DNA of 64,000 bases from positions 2,989,001 through 3,053,000 of the forward strand of contig NZ_CP108882.1 in assembly GCF_036347055.1 (NCBI RefSeq), read 5' to 3'. Of the stretch, positions 42,062 through 50,629 are shown one piece after another. The notes beneath the pieces are model-generated. The model saw only the letters and a program-made list of their open reading frames with translations, had not been told where the DNA came from and searched no databases. The translations under genes and the position numbers were made by a program. The DNA comes from Streptomyces sp. NBC_00820 (GTDB lineage: Bacteria > Actinomycetota > Actinomycetes > Streptomycetales > Streptomycetaceae). The stretch's first letter is position 1. Each line of letters starts with the position of its first letter.

Positions 42062-43291
42062 ATGGCAGGGACCACGGGTACACCGGGAACGCCGGGAACG
42101 CCGGGCACCCCGCGCGTGCTGCGCGCCATGAACGACCGGGCCGCCCTGGACCTCCTCCTGGAACACGGTCCGCTGTCCCGCACCCGGATCGGCAAGCTCA
42201 CCGGACTGTCCAAGCCCACCGCCTCCCAGCTGCTGGCCCGCCTGGAGGCCGCCGGCCTGGTCCGGGTCACCGGCACCAGCGAGGGCCGGCCGGGTCCCGG
42301 CGCCCAGCTGTACGCCGTGCGTCCGGACGTCGCGTACGCCGCCGGGCTCGACGTCGCCCCGCACCGCATCCGCGCCGCCGTCGCCGACATCACCGGCCGC
42401 ACGGTCGGCGAGTACGAACTGCCCACCCCCGGCCGGCACCCGGCCCTTCCGGTCGTCCGGCAGGTCACCGACGCGCTCGACGGCGCGGTGAAGGCCGCCG
42501 GGCTCACCCGGGCCGACGTCCACCGGCTGGTGATCGGCACCCCCGGCGCCTTCGACCCGAACACCGGCCGCCTGCGCTACGCCTCCCATCTGCCCGGCTG
42601 GCACTCCCCCACGCTGCTCGGCGAACTCGCCGCCGCGCTGCCGATGCCGGTCGAGTACGAGAACGACGTCAACCTCGTCGCCCTCGCCGAACAGCGGCTC
42701 GGCGCCGCCCGGGGCCACGCGGACTTCGTGCTGCTGTGGAACCAGGAGGGCATGGGCGCAGCCCTGGTGCTCGGCGGCCGGCTGCACCGCGGCTGGACCG
42801 GCGGCGCGGGCGAGGTCGGCTTCCTGCCGGTGCCGGGCGCGCCCCTGGTACGGCAGGTGACCCGGGCCAACAGCGGCGGGTACCAGGAACTGGCCGGCTC
42901 CCAGGCGCTGCCGAAGCTGGCCCGTGAGCTCGGCATCGAGGACGTGCCGCCGGGGCCGTACCCCGAGGCCGCCGCCGCGCTGCTGGCCCGCGCCGCCGAC
43001 CACGCGGACGGTCCGCACCGGGAGCTGCTGCGGGCCTACGCGACCCGGCTGGCCACCGGCCTCGCCTCGCTCGTCTCCGTCCTCGACCCCGAACTCGTCG
43101 TCCTCAGCGGCTCCGCCCTGACCGCCGGCGGCGAGGTGCTGCGCGGCCTCGTCCAGGCCGAACTGGAGGAGCTGGCGGCGGCCCGGCCCCGGCTCGTCGT
43201 CGGTGACGTCCGTGCGCACCCCGTGCTGCGCGGCGCGCTGGAGTGCGCGCTCGCGGCCACCCGTGACGAGGTCTTCGACACCTCGCGCTGA
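42062..43291 (+). CDS. csnR: ROK-family transcriptional repressor, CsnR-like
   Basis: This 409-residue regulator has an N-terminal winged helix-turn-helix (RAALDLLLEHGPLSRTRIGK, LTGLSKPTASQLLARLEAAG) and a ROK sugar-kinase-like domain (AAGLDVAPHRIRAAVADITG, YENDVNLVALAEQRLG, TGGAGEVGFLPVP). The first 14 residues are a (GTP)n run (TPGTPGTPGTP) preceding the fold. In S. coelicolor, CsnR represses the chitosanase gene and its own chitosan-oligosaccharide uptake operon; gene order here matches that operon. The palindrome upstream is its likely site. The symbol rests on synteny and family. Confidence 0.82.
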   Translation: MAGTTGTPGTPGTPGTPRVLRAMNDRAALDLLLEHGPLSRTRIGKLTGLSKPTASQLLARLEAAGLVRVTGTSEGRPGPGAQLYAVRPDVAYAAGLDVAPHRIRAAVADITGRTVGEYELPTPGRHPALPVVRQVTDALDGAVKAAGLTRADVHRLVIGTPGAFDPNTGRLRYASHLPGWHSPTLLGELAAALPMPVEYENDVNLVALAEQRLGAARGHADFVLLWNQEGMGAALVLGGRLHRGWTGGAGEVGFLPVPGAPLVRQVTRANSGGYQELAGSQALPKLARELGIEDVPPGPYPEAAAALLARAADHADGPHRELLRAYATRLATGLASLVSVLDPELVVLSGSALTAGGEVLRGLVQAELEELAAARPRLVVGDVRAHPVLRGALECALAATRDEVFDTSR

Positions 43292-43466
43292 ACCCGCCAC
43301 GATCCGCGCCTCCGCACCCCCGCAATGCGCGCCTCCTCGATCCGCACCTCCGCAATGCCCTTGATCCGACCCGCCTCGCTCCGCACCCCCTCTCGATCCG
43401 ACCCGCCCGCCGTACCCGCCCGTCCGCCGTATCCGCCCCTCACCCCCGCCTCTGGGAGGCCTCGCC
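43292..43466 (+). repeat. C-rich gap with four GATCCG repeats before csnE
   Basis: GATCCGCGCCTCCGCA (43301), GATCCGCACCTCCGCAATG (43339), GATCCGACCCGCCTC (43363) and GATCCGACCCGCC (43395) form a degenerate direct-repeat series in the csnR-csnE gap. CTCTGGGAGG is the csnE ribosome site. The function is unknown. Confidence 0.6.
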
Positions 43467-44810
43467 ATGCCCGAAGTCATACCGTCCGGTGTCCGCAGGA
43501 CAGCATTCGCGCTCACCGCGTCACTGGCGCTGCTGACCACCGCCTGTACCGGCCAGTCCGGTGCCGGCGCCACCGACGACGCCTCCAAGGACACGACGAT
43601 CAACTTCTGGCACGCGTGGAGCGCGCCGAGCGAGGTGAAGGCGGTCGACTCCCTGGTCGCCGGCTTCGAGAAGGCGCACCCCAACATCCATGTGCACGTG
43701 GTCGGCGACATGACCGACGACAAGATCAACCAGGCGCTGCGCTCCGGCGGGGACCGGGCCCCGGACGTGATCTCCTCGTTCACCACCAACAACGTGGGCA
43801 AGTTCTGCTCCTCGGGCGCGCTGGTCGACCTGAACCCCTTCTTCGAGAAGTCGCACATCGACCCCGCGACGACCTTCCCGAAGCCGATGAACGAGTACAC
43901 CCAGTACGACGGCGACCGCTGTGCGGCTCCGCTGCTGGGCGACGCGTACGGGCTCTACTACAACAAGACGGCGTTCGCGAAGGCCGGCATCGCGCACGCG
44001 CCGAAGACCTGGTCCGAGTTCGAGGCCGACGCCAAGAAGCTCACCGTCCGCCGGGGCGACGGCTACGCGCAGCTCGGCTTCATGCCCGACTACCACGGCT
44101 GGGAGTCCACGACCGAGCACTACTTCGGGCAGTTCTCGCCGACCTACTTCGACAAGCGGGGCAAGTCCGCCGTCGCCGAGGACCCGGCGTTCGAGAAGGG
44201 CTTCACGCTCCAGAAGAGGCTCGTCGACGAACTCGGCGGATTCCGGAGGCTGGAGCGGTTCCGGGCCACGCTCGGCGACGAGTGGGGCCCCCGGCACCCC
44301 TTCCACACCGGCCAGGTGGCCATGCAGCTCGACGGCGAGTGGCGGCTCGGGATGGCGCTCGACGCCAAGCCGAAGTTCGAGATCGGCGTGGCCCCGCTGC
44401 CCGTCCCCGACGACCAGGAGGGGCAGCACGGCAAGGGGTACATCACCGGCACCATCGCGGGCATCGCCGCCACCAGCCACAAGCAGAACGCGGCCTGGGA
44501 ACTGGTGAAGTACATGACCACGGACACCGACGCGGTGGTCGGCTTCGCCAACGGCATCCACAACGTGCCCTCCACGCTCGCCGCGCTGAAGTCCCCGAAG
44601 CTGAAGTACGACCCGCGCTTCAAGACCTTCCTGGACATCGCCGCCGACCCGCTGTCGACCACCACGCCCCCCTCGGTCAACGGCGGCCAGTACCTGGTGA
44701 CGATCCAGCAGCTCGGCTACGACTACGAGAGCGGCAAGGTCACCGATCTGAAGGCCGGCCTGAAGAAGACGGCCGCGCAGATCGACACGGACATCGCGCA
44801 GGCGAAGTAG
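43467..44810 (+). CDS. csnE: Chitosan-oligosaccharide ABC transporter binding lipoprotein
   Basis: This 447-residue family 1 solute-binding lipoprotein has a signal peptide with lipobox TTAC (Cys27, in LALLTTACTGQ). The mature domain begins INFWHAWSAPSEVKAVDSLV, with the typical FEKAHPNIHVHVVGD and APDVISSFTTNNVGKF segments. It should bind glucosamine oligosaccharides at the cell surface and deliver them to CsnF and CsnG. GGGAGG precedes the ATG. No dedicated ATPase is encoded in this operon, so a shared MsiK-type ATPase elsewhere is expected. Confidence 0.84.
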   Translation: MPEVIPSGVRRTAFALTASLALLTTACTGQSGAGATDDASKDTTINFWHAWSAPSEVKAVDSLVAGFEKAHPNIHVHVVGDMTDDKINQALRSGGDRAPDVISSFTTNNVGKFCSSGALVDLNPFFEKSHIDPATTFPKPMNEYTQYDGDRCAAPLLGDAYGLYYNKTAFAKAGIAHAPKTWSEFEADAKKLTVRRGDGYAQLGFMPDYHGWESTTEHYFGQFSPTYFDKRGKSAVAEDPAFEKGFTLQKRLVDELGGFRRLERFRATLGDEWGPRHPFHTGQVAMQLDGEWRLGMALDAKPKFEIGVAPLPVPDDQEGQHGKGYITGTIAGIAATSHKQNAAWELVKYMTTDTDAVVGFANGIHNVPSTLAALKSPKLKYDPRFKTFLDIAADPLSTTTPPSVNGGQYLVTIQQLGYDYESGKVTDLKAGLKKTAAQIDTDIAQAK

Positions 44811-44813
44811 CCG

Positions 44814-45755
44814 ATGAGCACGGTCACTCTCGCGTCGAGGCGCCGCCGGGCGGCGCTGCGCACACTCGCCTTCATGTCACCGTGGCTGGTCGGCTTCGCG
44901 GTCTTCTTCGCCTACCCGCTGCTCTCCACGGTCTACTTCTCCTTCATGCACTACGACGGCTTCGCGGCGCCGACGTGGAGCGGCGGGCAGAACTGGGGTT
45001 ACGTCTTCGAGCACTACCCGCTGTTCTGGCCCGCCCTGCGCAACACCCTGTGGCTGGTGCTGGTGACCGTGACCCTGCGGGTGGTGTTCGGGCTCGGTGT
45101 CGGTCTGCTCATCACCAAGGTCAGGACGGGCACGGGCGTCTTCCGCACCCTCTTCTACCTGCCGTACCTGGCCCCGCCGGTCGCGGCGACCATGGCCTTC
45201 GCGTTCCTCCTCAACCCCGGTACGGGCCCGGTCGACTCCCTCCTGGAGAAGGCCGGACTGCCGGCGCCGGGCTGGTTCAGCGACCCGGCGTGGTCCAAGC
45301 CCGCCCTGACCCTGCTGGCGCTGTGGGGCATCGGCGACCTGATGGTCGTCTTCATGGCCGCGCTGCTGGACGTGCCGCGGGAGCAGTACGAGGCCGCCGA
45401 GCTGGACGGGGCGTCCCGTTGGCAGCGGTTCCGGTACGTGACGCTGCCGGCCATCTCGCCGATCGTGATGTTCGCCGTGGTCACCGGGGTCATCCAGGCC
45501 ATGCAGTGCTACACGCAGCCGCTGGTGGCGGGGAAGGTCGCCTCGGGCGTGATCCAGGGCGCGGGCGTCCAGTTCGAGCCCGGCTACCCGGACAGGTCCA
45601 CGCTCACCCTCCCCCAGCTCGTCTACAACCTCGGCTTCCAGCGCTTCGACTACGGCTCGGCCTGTGTGGTGGCACTGGTGCTGTTCGTGCTGTCGATGGC
45701 GTTCACCGCGCTGCTGATGCGGCGCCGGGGCGGTCTCATCCAGGCAGGTGACTGA
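44814..45755 (+). CDS. csnF: Chitosan-oligosaccharide ABC transporter permease (MalF-like)
   Basis: This 313-residue channel subunit starts three bases after the csnE stop. Membrane segments begin LAFMSPWLVGFAVFFAYPLL, and the EAA loop is YEAAELDGASRWQRFRYVTL near residue 196. Long extracytoplasmic loops include the FEPGYPDRSTLTLPQL segment. It pairs with the next gene to form the import channel of the binding protein encoded upstream. Confidence 0.85.
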   Translation: MSTVTLASRRRRAALRTLAFMSPWLVGFAVFFAYPLLSTVYFSFMHYDGFAAPTWSGGQNWGYVFEHYPLFWPALRNTLWLVLVTVTLRVVFGLGVGLLITKVRTGTGVFRTLFYLPYLAPPVAATMAFAFLLNPGTGPVDSLLEKAGLPAPGWFSDPAWSKPALTLLALWGIGDLMVVFMAALLDVPREQYEAAELDGASRWQRFRYVTLPAISPIVMFAVVTGVIQAMQCYTQPLVAGKVASGVIQGAGVQFEPGYPDRSTLTLPQLVYNLGFQRFDYGSACVVALVLFVLSMAFTALLMRRRGGLIQAGD

Positions 45756-45756
45756 C

Positions 45757-46650
45757 ATGACCCAGGTTCTCGACCGACCGGTCAAGGCCGTGTCCCGGGC
45801 CACCCCGTCCCGGCGTGCCGCGCGGCGCCGGGCGCTGCTGGAGTGGCTCGCCGTGCACTCCCTCGCCGTCGCCGCTGCGCTCTTCTTCACCCTGCCCTTC
45901 GTGTTCGTGGTCCTGACCTCGCTGATGAGCGACAGCCAGGCGCTGAGCCGGGACCTGATCCCGCACACCTGGGAGTGGGGCAACTACCGGAGCGTGCTCA
46001 GCACCCCGGGCTTCCTGACCTGGTGGCGCAACACGCTGCTCTACGCCGGGCTGGGCACCGTGCTGTCCGTCGTGTCGTCGCTTCCGGTGGCGTACGCGCT
46101 GGCCAAGTTCCGCTTCCGGGGCCGGAATCTGTCCCTCATGCTGGTGATCTCGATGATGATGCTGCCCCCGCAGGTCGTGGTCGTCCCGATGTACCTGTTC
46201 TGGGCGAAGCAGCTGGACCTGTCGGGCACGCTGTGGCCGCTGATCGTCCCGATGGCGTTCGGGGACGCGTTCTCGATCTTCCTGCTGCGGCAGTTCCTGA
46301 TGACGATCCCGGACGAGTACCTGGACGCGGCGCGGGTCGACGGCTGCGGCGAGCTGCGTACCCTGCTGCGTGTCGTCGTACCGATGGCGAAGCCGGGCAT
46401 CGCGGCCGTGGCACTCTTCCAGTTCTTCTACGCCTGGAACGACTACTTCGGCCCTCAGATCTACGCCTCCGAGAACCCCGGCGCCTGGACCCTCTCCTAC
46501 GGTCTGGAGTCCTTCAAGGGCGCCCACCACACGGACTGGAACCTGACCATGGCCGCGACCGTGCTGGTCATGGCCCCCGTGATCCTCGTGTTCTTCTTCG
46601 CCCAGAAGGCGTTCGTCGAGGGCGTCACGCTCACCGGAGTGAAGGGATAA
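45757..46650 (+). CDS. csnG: Chitosan-oligosaccharide ABC transporter permease (MalG-like)
   Basis: This 297-residue channel subunit has helices such as HSLAVAAALFFTLPFVFVVL, the EAA loop near 192 (LDAARVDGCGELRTLLRVVV) and FYAWNDYFGPQIYASE, typical of MalG-type proteins. ATG 45757 is chosen; an upstream GTG at 45748 would overlap the csnF stop and is an alternative. AGGCAGG precedes it. It is followed after six bases by csnH. Confidence 0.85.
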   Translation: MTQVLDRPVKAVSRATPSRRAARRRALLEWLAVHSLAVAAALFFTLPFVFVVLTSLMSDSQALSRDLIPHTWEWGNYRSVLSTPGFLTWWRNTLLYAGLGTVLSVVSSLPVAYALAKFRFRGRNLSLMLVISMMMLPPQVVVVPMYLFWAKQLDLSGTLWPLIVPMAFGDAFSIFLLRQFLMTIPDEYLDAARVDGCGELRTLLRVVVPMAKPGIAAVALFQFFYAWNDYFGPQIYASENPGAWTLSYGLESFKGAHHTDWNLTMAATVLVMAPVILVFFFAQKAFVEGVTLTGVKG

Positions 46651-46656
46651 GCACCT

Positions 46657-47922
46657 GTGAAACTCACCGTGGTCGGCGGCGGTTCGACCTACACCCCCGA
46701 ACTCGTCGACGGCTTCGCCCGTCTGCGGGACACCCTGCCCGTCGAGGAACTGGTCCTGGTCGATCCGGACGCCGGACGCCTGGAGCTGGTCGGCGGCCTG
46801 GCCCGCCGCATCTTCGCCAGGCAGGGCCACGGCGGCCGTGTCGTCACGACCTCCGACCTGGACGCCGGCGTCGAGGACGCCGACGCGGTCCTGCTCCAGC
46901 TGCGGGTCGGCGGGCAGGCGGCCCGTGAGCGGGACGAGACCTGGCCCCTGGAGTGCGGCTGCGTCGGCCAGGAGACGACCGGCGCGGGCGGCCTGGCCAA
47001 GGCGCTGCGCACGGTGCCGGTGGTCCTCGACATCGCCGAGCGGGTCCGCCGCGCCAACCCCCGTGCCTGGATCGTCGACTTCACCAACCCGGTCGGCATC
47101 GTCACCCGCGCACTGCTGCGGGAGGGACACCGGGCGATCGGTCTGTGCAACGTGGCGATCGGTCTCCAGCGCAAGTTCGCCGCGCTGCTGGGCACCGGGG
47201 CGGCGGAGGTGCACCTGGAGCACGTCGGCCTGAACCACCTCACCTGGGAGACGGGGGTGCGCCTCGGCGGGCCCGAGGGGGCCGACGTGCTGCCCAAGCT
47301 CCTCGCGGAGCACGGCGACGCGATCGCCGCCGACCTGCGTCTGCCCCGCCACCTCCTCGACCGGCTCGGCGTGGTCCCCTCCTACTACCTGCGCTACTAC
47401 TACGCCCACGACGAGGTGGTCAGGGACCTGCGCACCAAGCCGTCCCGGGCGGCCGAGGTCGCGGCCATGGAACGCGAACTGCTGACGATGTACGGCGACC
47501 CGGCCCTGGACGAGAAGCCGGAGCTGCTCGCCAAGCGGGGCGGCGCGTTCTACTCGGAGGCGGCCGTGGACCTGGCGGCCGCGCTGCTGGGCGGCTCCGG
47601 CAGCCCGTACCAGGTGGTGAACACCCTCAACCACGGCACGCTGCCGTTCCTCCCCGACGACGCGGTGATCGAGGTGCAGGCGGCGGTCGGACCGGCCGGA
47701 GCCGTGCCGCTGCCGGTGCCGGCGGTCGACCCGCTGTTCGCGGGACTGATGGCGAACGTGACCGCGTACGAGGACCTGGCCCTGCAGGCGGCCCTGCGGG
47801 GCGGCCGGGACCGCGTCTTCCGCGCGCTGCTGGCCCATCCCCTCATCGGCCAGTACGACCGTGCCGACACCCTCACCGACCGACTGATCGCGCACAACCG
47901 GGAGCACCTCGCGTGGGCCTGA
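46657..47922 (+). CDS. csnH: GH4-family 6-phospho-glycosidase
   Basis: This 421-residue NAD- and metal-dependent glycosidase has the GH4 N-terminal MKLTVVGGGSTYTPELVDGF. It also has the segment ending QETTGAGGLAKAL, the catalytic/metal motif IGLCNVAIGLQRKF, and HVGLNHLTWETG. GH4 enzymes cleave phosphorylated or unphosphorylated disaccharides by a redox mechanism. In this operon it probably splits imported glucosamine disaccharides. The start is GTG 46657. The 3' end overlaps csnK by ten bases. Confidence 0.88.
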   Translation: MKLTVVGGGSTYTPELVDGFARLRDTLPVEELVLVDPDAGRLELVGGLARRIFARQGHGGRVVTTSDLDAGVEDADAVLLQLRVGGQAARERDETWPLECGCVGQETTGAGGLAKALRTVPVVLDIAERVRRANPRAWIVDFTNPVGIVTRALLREGHRAIGLCNVAIGLQRKFAALLGTGAAEVHLEHVGLNHLTWETGVRLGGPEGADVLPKLLAEHGDAIAADLRLPRHLLDRLGVVPSYYLRYYYAHDEVVRDLRTKPSRAAEVAAMERELLTMYGDPALDEKPELLAKRGGAFYSEAAVDLAAALLGGSGSPYQVVNTLNHGTLPFLPDDAVIEVQAAVGPAGAVPLPVPAVDPLFAGLMANVTAYEDLALQAALRGGRDRVFRALLAHPLIGQYDRADTLTDRLIAHNREHLAWA

Positions 47923-48893
47923 CCGCACCCGAGTCCGCGGGCGTTCTTGCCATCGACGCGGGCAACAGCAAGACCGACGTGGCCGTGGTCACCGCCCGCG
48001 GGGAGGTGCTGGCCACGGCCCGCGGCGGCGGCTTCCGGCCGCCCGCGGTGGGCCTGGAGGCGGCGATGGACGCCCTGGCCGCCCCCGTCGCCCAAGCCCT
48101 GGCGGCCGCGGGCCTGTCCGCCGTCGCACACGTCTCCGCCTGTCTGGCCAACGCCGATCTTCCGGTGGAGGAGGAGCAGTTGGCGGCCGCGCTGCACGCG
48201 CGTGGCTGGGGCGGCTCGGTGGAGGTCCGCAACGACACCTTCGCGATCCTGCGCGCGGGCGTGGCCGAGCCCCGGGGCGTGGCCGTGGTGTGCGGCGCGG
48301 GCATCAACTGCGTCGGCATGCGCCCCGACGGCCGCACCGCCCGCTTCCCCGCACTCGGCCGTATCTCCGGTGACTGGGGCGGGGGTTGGGCCATGGCCGA
48401 GGAGGCCCTGTGGCACGCGGCCCGCGCGGAGGACGGCCGGGGCGGCCCCACCGCCCTGTCCCGCACCCTGCCCGCCCACTTCGGCCTGCCCTCCGTGTAC
48501 GCCCTGATCGAGGCCCTCCATCTGGACCGCATCGACCACGCCCACCGCCACGAGCTGACCCCGGTCCTCTTCGCCACCGCCGTCCAGGGCGACCCGGTCG
48601 CCCGCTCCCTGGTGGACCGCCTGGCGGAGGAGGTCGCCACGATGGCCACCGTCGCCCTCACCCGCCTCGACCTGCTCGGCGAGAGGACCCCGGTCCTCCT
48701 GGGCGGCAGCGTCCTGACCGCCGCCCACCCCCGGCTGAACGACGGCATCCGCGCCCTCCTCTTCGCCCGCGCTCCCAAGGCCGACGTCCACGTGGTGCGC
48801 GCCAGCCCCGTCATGGGCGCGGCGCTCCTCGGCCTGGACCGGCTGAAGGCGACCCCCGAGGCGCAGAAAAGAGCCCGGACCTACTGGGAGTAG
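47913..48893 (+). CDS. csnK: BadF/BadG-type (N-acetyl)glucosamine kinase-like protein
   Basis: This 326-residue ASKHA-fold sugar kinase should phosphorylate the glucosamine released by CsnH. The ATPase motifs GVLAIDAGNSKTDVAVVTARG (phosphate 1), the acidic EVRNDTFAILRAG, GVAVVCGAGINCVG and RISGDWGGGWAMAEEAL are visible. The C-terminal adenosine motif VLLGGSVLTAAHP closes the fold. Start GTG 47913 has GGGAG eight bases upstream and overlaps the csnH stop. It is the last gene of the operon. Confidence 0.85.
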   Translation: MGLTAPESAGVLAIDAGNSKTDVAVVTARGEVLATARGGGFRPPAVGLEAAMDALAAPVAQALAAAGLSAVAHVSACLANADLPVEEEQLAAALHARGWGGSVEVRNDTFAILRAGVAEPRGVAVVCGAGINCVGMRPDGRTARFPALGRISGDWGGGWAMAEEALWHAARAEDGRGGPTALSRTLPAHFGLPSVYALIEALHLDRIDHAHRHELTPVLFATAVQGDPVARSLVDRLAEEVATMATVALTRLDLLGERTPVLLGGSVLTAAHPRLNDGIRALLFARAPKADVHVVRASPVMGAALLGLDRLKATPEAQKRARTYWE

Positions 48894-49195
48894 ACCCACG
48901 CGGTCCCGACCCCGCCCACCACGGGAAGGAAGCCGCCCCGTCCGACCCCGCCCCCCCCTGCAGCCCGTCCGGCGTTCGAGGACAAGGCCCCTTCAGGGCC
49001 GGAGCGGGGATCGGGGGCGCCGCCCCCGGAGGAACCGACACGCATCCCCGAGCGTGTAATCGGGCAAGGGTGCCGCAGACCCGGTCCAACCGGAGGCCTC
49101 TACTGCGATCCGATCAATATGCCGTGAAGGCCGGTGCGAATGTCGGTGCGGGCGGCGATACTTGGCGGCGAACGGATGACCATGGGGGAGGTCAG
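48894..49195. other. Intergenic region, 302 bp, carrying an interspersed Streptomyces-type repeat
   Basis: The stretch holds GC-rich DNA without a credible gene. The segment 48961-49035 (CAGCCCGTCCGGCGTTCGAG, then GGCCCCTTCAGGGCC and GGGGGCGCCGCCCCC) matches a repeat family I recall in many streptomycete intergenic regions. GGGCGCCGCCC forms hairpins and may terminate csnK. GGGGGAGG at 49184-49192 is the ribosome site of the next gene. Confidence 0.6.
48961..49035. repeat. Interspersed intergenic repeat (CCGTCCGGCGTTCGAGGAC type)
   Basis: The element contains the string CCGTCCGGCGTTCGAGGAC followed by palindromes GGCCCCTTCAGGGCC and GGGGGCGCCGCCCCC. Similar elements are scattered between genes in Streptomyces genomes. 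Confidence 0.65.
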
Positions 49196-50629
49196 ATGAC
49201 ACACCCGCCGAAGAGCAGCGCGGCGCCACCGGGGGCGGGTCCCGTCGTGCCCGCCGCCCCGGCCGTACCACCACAGCGGGGGCGGCCCGCTTCCGAGACG
49301 TCGCCGCCCGCCGCCCGCCGGAGCGCGTTCGCCGAGGGTGTCGACGTGGTGCGGGCCGCCGCGACGACGGAGCCGGGCCGGCTGCGGATCATCGGCGCCG
49401 TACTGGCGCTGCTGGTCGTCGCGTTCGGGGCGGTCACCGCGTGGCAGAGCAGCGAGCGCGCGAGCGCCGCCGACGACGTGCTGCACCGCAGCCAGCCGCT
49501 CAGTTCGGGGGCCGCGGACATCTACCGCTCGCTGGCGGACGCCAACACGGCCGCCTCCAGCGGGTTCCTGGCAGGCGGCCAGGAGACGGCGGCGTCGCGC
49601 GACCGGTACGAGAAGGACATCCGTACGGCCGCCTCGGGCCTCGTCACGGCCGCAGCCAACGCGGAGCCGGGCTCGCCCTCCGAGGCGACCATCGCCAGGC
49701 TGAACCGGCTGCTGCCCGAGTACAAGGGCCTGATCGAGCGCGCCCGCACCTACAACCGGCAGGGCTACCCGGTCGGTGGCGCGTATCTGCGGTACGCGAA
49801 CGAGAAGATGCAGACGGACATGCTCCCGGCGGCGGAGGACCTCTACACGACGGAGAACCGGCGGCTGAACGCCGACTACGGGGACGCGACGCCGTACCCG
49901 TGGGCGGCGATCGCGCTCGGCGTCCTCGCGCTCGCCGCGCTGGCCTGGGCCCAGCACCGCAGCTACCGGCAGACCAACCGCGTCCTCAACCACGGCCTGG
50001 TAGCCGCCACCGCCGCCACGACCGTCGTCCTGCTGTGGCTGCTGACCGGGCACACGCTCGCGCGCTCCGGCCTCGACGGCTCCTACGACCACGGCGTCCG
50101 CTCGCTGAACGTCCTGCACGACGCCCGTATCGCCTCGCTGAAGGCGCGCGGCAACGAGAACCTGAGCCTGGTGGCGCGCGGCGCCGAGAGCAGAACGGTC
50201 GACGGCAAGGCGTACGACGCCTACTACTACGACTTCGACGAGGACCTGACCGTGCTCGGCAAGGGCCTCACCGAGGCCGGCAGGCTCGCCGACGACCGGG
50301 CGGGCACCGCCCCGGTCAAGGCGGCCGAGGCCAGCATGACGGTGTGGAAGCAGCGGCACACCGCGGCCCGCACCGAGGACGAGAACGGCAACTACCAGCA
50401 GGCGCTGGACAAGGTGATCGGCACCAAGGACGCGACCGGCGAGTGCTTCGACAGCGTCGACAGCAATCTGCGCCACGCCATAGCCCATGAGCAGGCCGAG
50501 TTCCAGCAGGCCGCCGGCGACGGGCGGGACGCCATGACCGGGTTGCCCGTCGGCACCGCGGTCCTCGCCGTGCTCGGCGCGGCGGCCGCGCTGGCCGGCA
50601 TCGGGCGCAGGCTTTCGGAGTACCGGTGA
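49196..50629 (+). CDS. Four-helix membrane protein, GlnX-like sensor
   Basis: This 477-residue membrane protein has a Pro/Ala-rich cytoplasmic tail. Membrane helices lie near 64-82 (IIGAVLALLVVAFGAVTAW), 237-255 (WAAIALGVLALAALAWAQ), 268-287 (GLVAATAATTVVLLWLLTG) and 451-470 (GTAVLAVLGAAAALAGIG). Two helical sensor-like domains lie outside, between helices 1-2 and 3-4; the second carries acidic patches such as YYYDFDEDLTVLG. This topology and its position before a binding-protein gene and a PknG-type kinase match mycobacterial GlnX. GGGGGAGG lies upstream of ATG 49196. It likely relays amino-acid binding across the membrane; the mechanism is inferred. Confidence 0.72.
   Translation: MTHPPKSSAAPPGAGPVVPAAPAVPPQRGRPASETSPPAARRSAFAEGVDVVRAAATTEPGRLRIIGAVLALLVVAFGAVTAWQSSERASAADDVLHRSQPLSSGAADIYRSLADANTAASSGFLAGGQETAASRDRYEKDIRTAASGLVTAAANAEPGSPSEATIARLNRLLPEYKGLIERARTYNRQGYPVGGAYLRYANEKMQTDMLPAAEDLYTTENRRLNADYGDATPYPWAAIALGVLALAALAWAQHRSYRQTNRVLNHGLVAATAATTVVLLWLLTGHTLARSGLDGSYDHGVRSLNVLHDARIASLKARGNENLSLVARGAESRTVDGKAYDAYYYDFDEDLTVLGKGLTEAGRLADDRAGTAPVKAAEASMTVWKQRHTAARTEDENGNYQQALDKVIGTKDATGECFDSVDSNLRHAIAHEQAEFQQAAGDGRDAMTGLPVGTAVLAVLGAAAALAGIGRRLSEYR

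Noticed and set aside
41908..43466. DasR-type binding site (ACTGGTCTAGACCAGT-like) near the csn operon
   Set aside because: No such sequence was found; the palindrome at 41990 differs and fits a ROK-type operator better.
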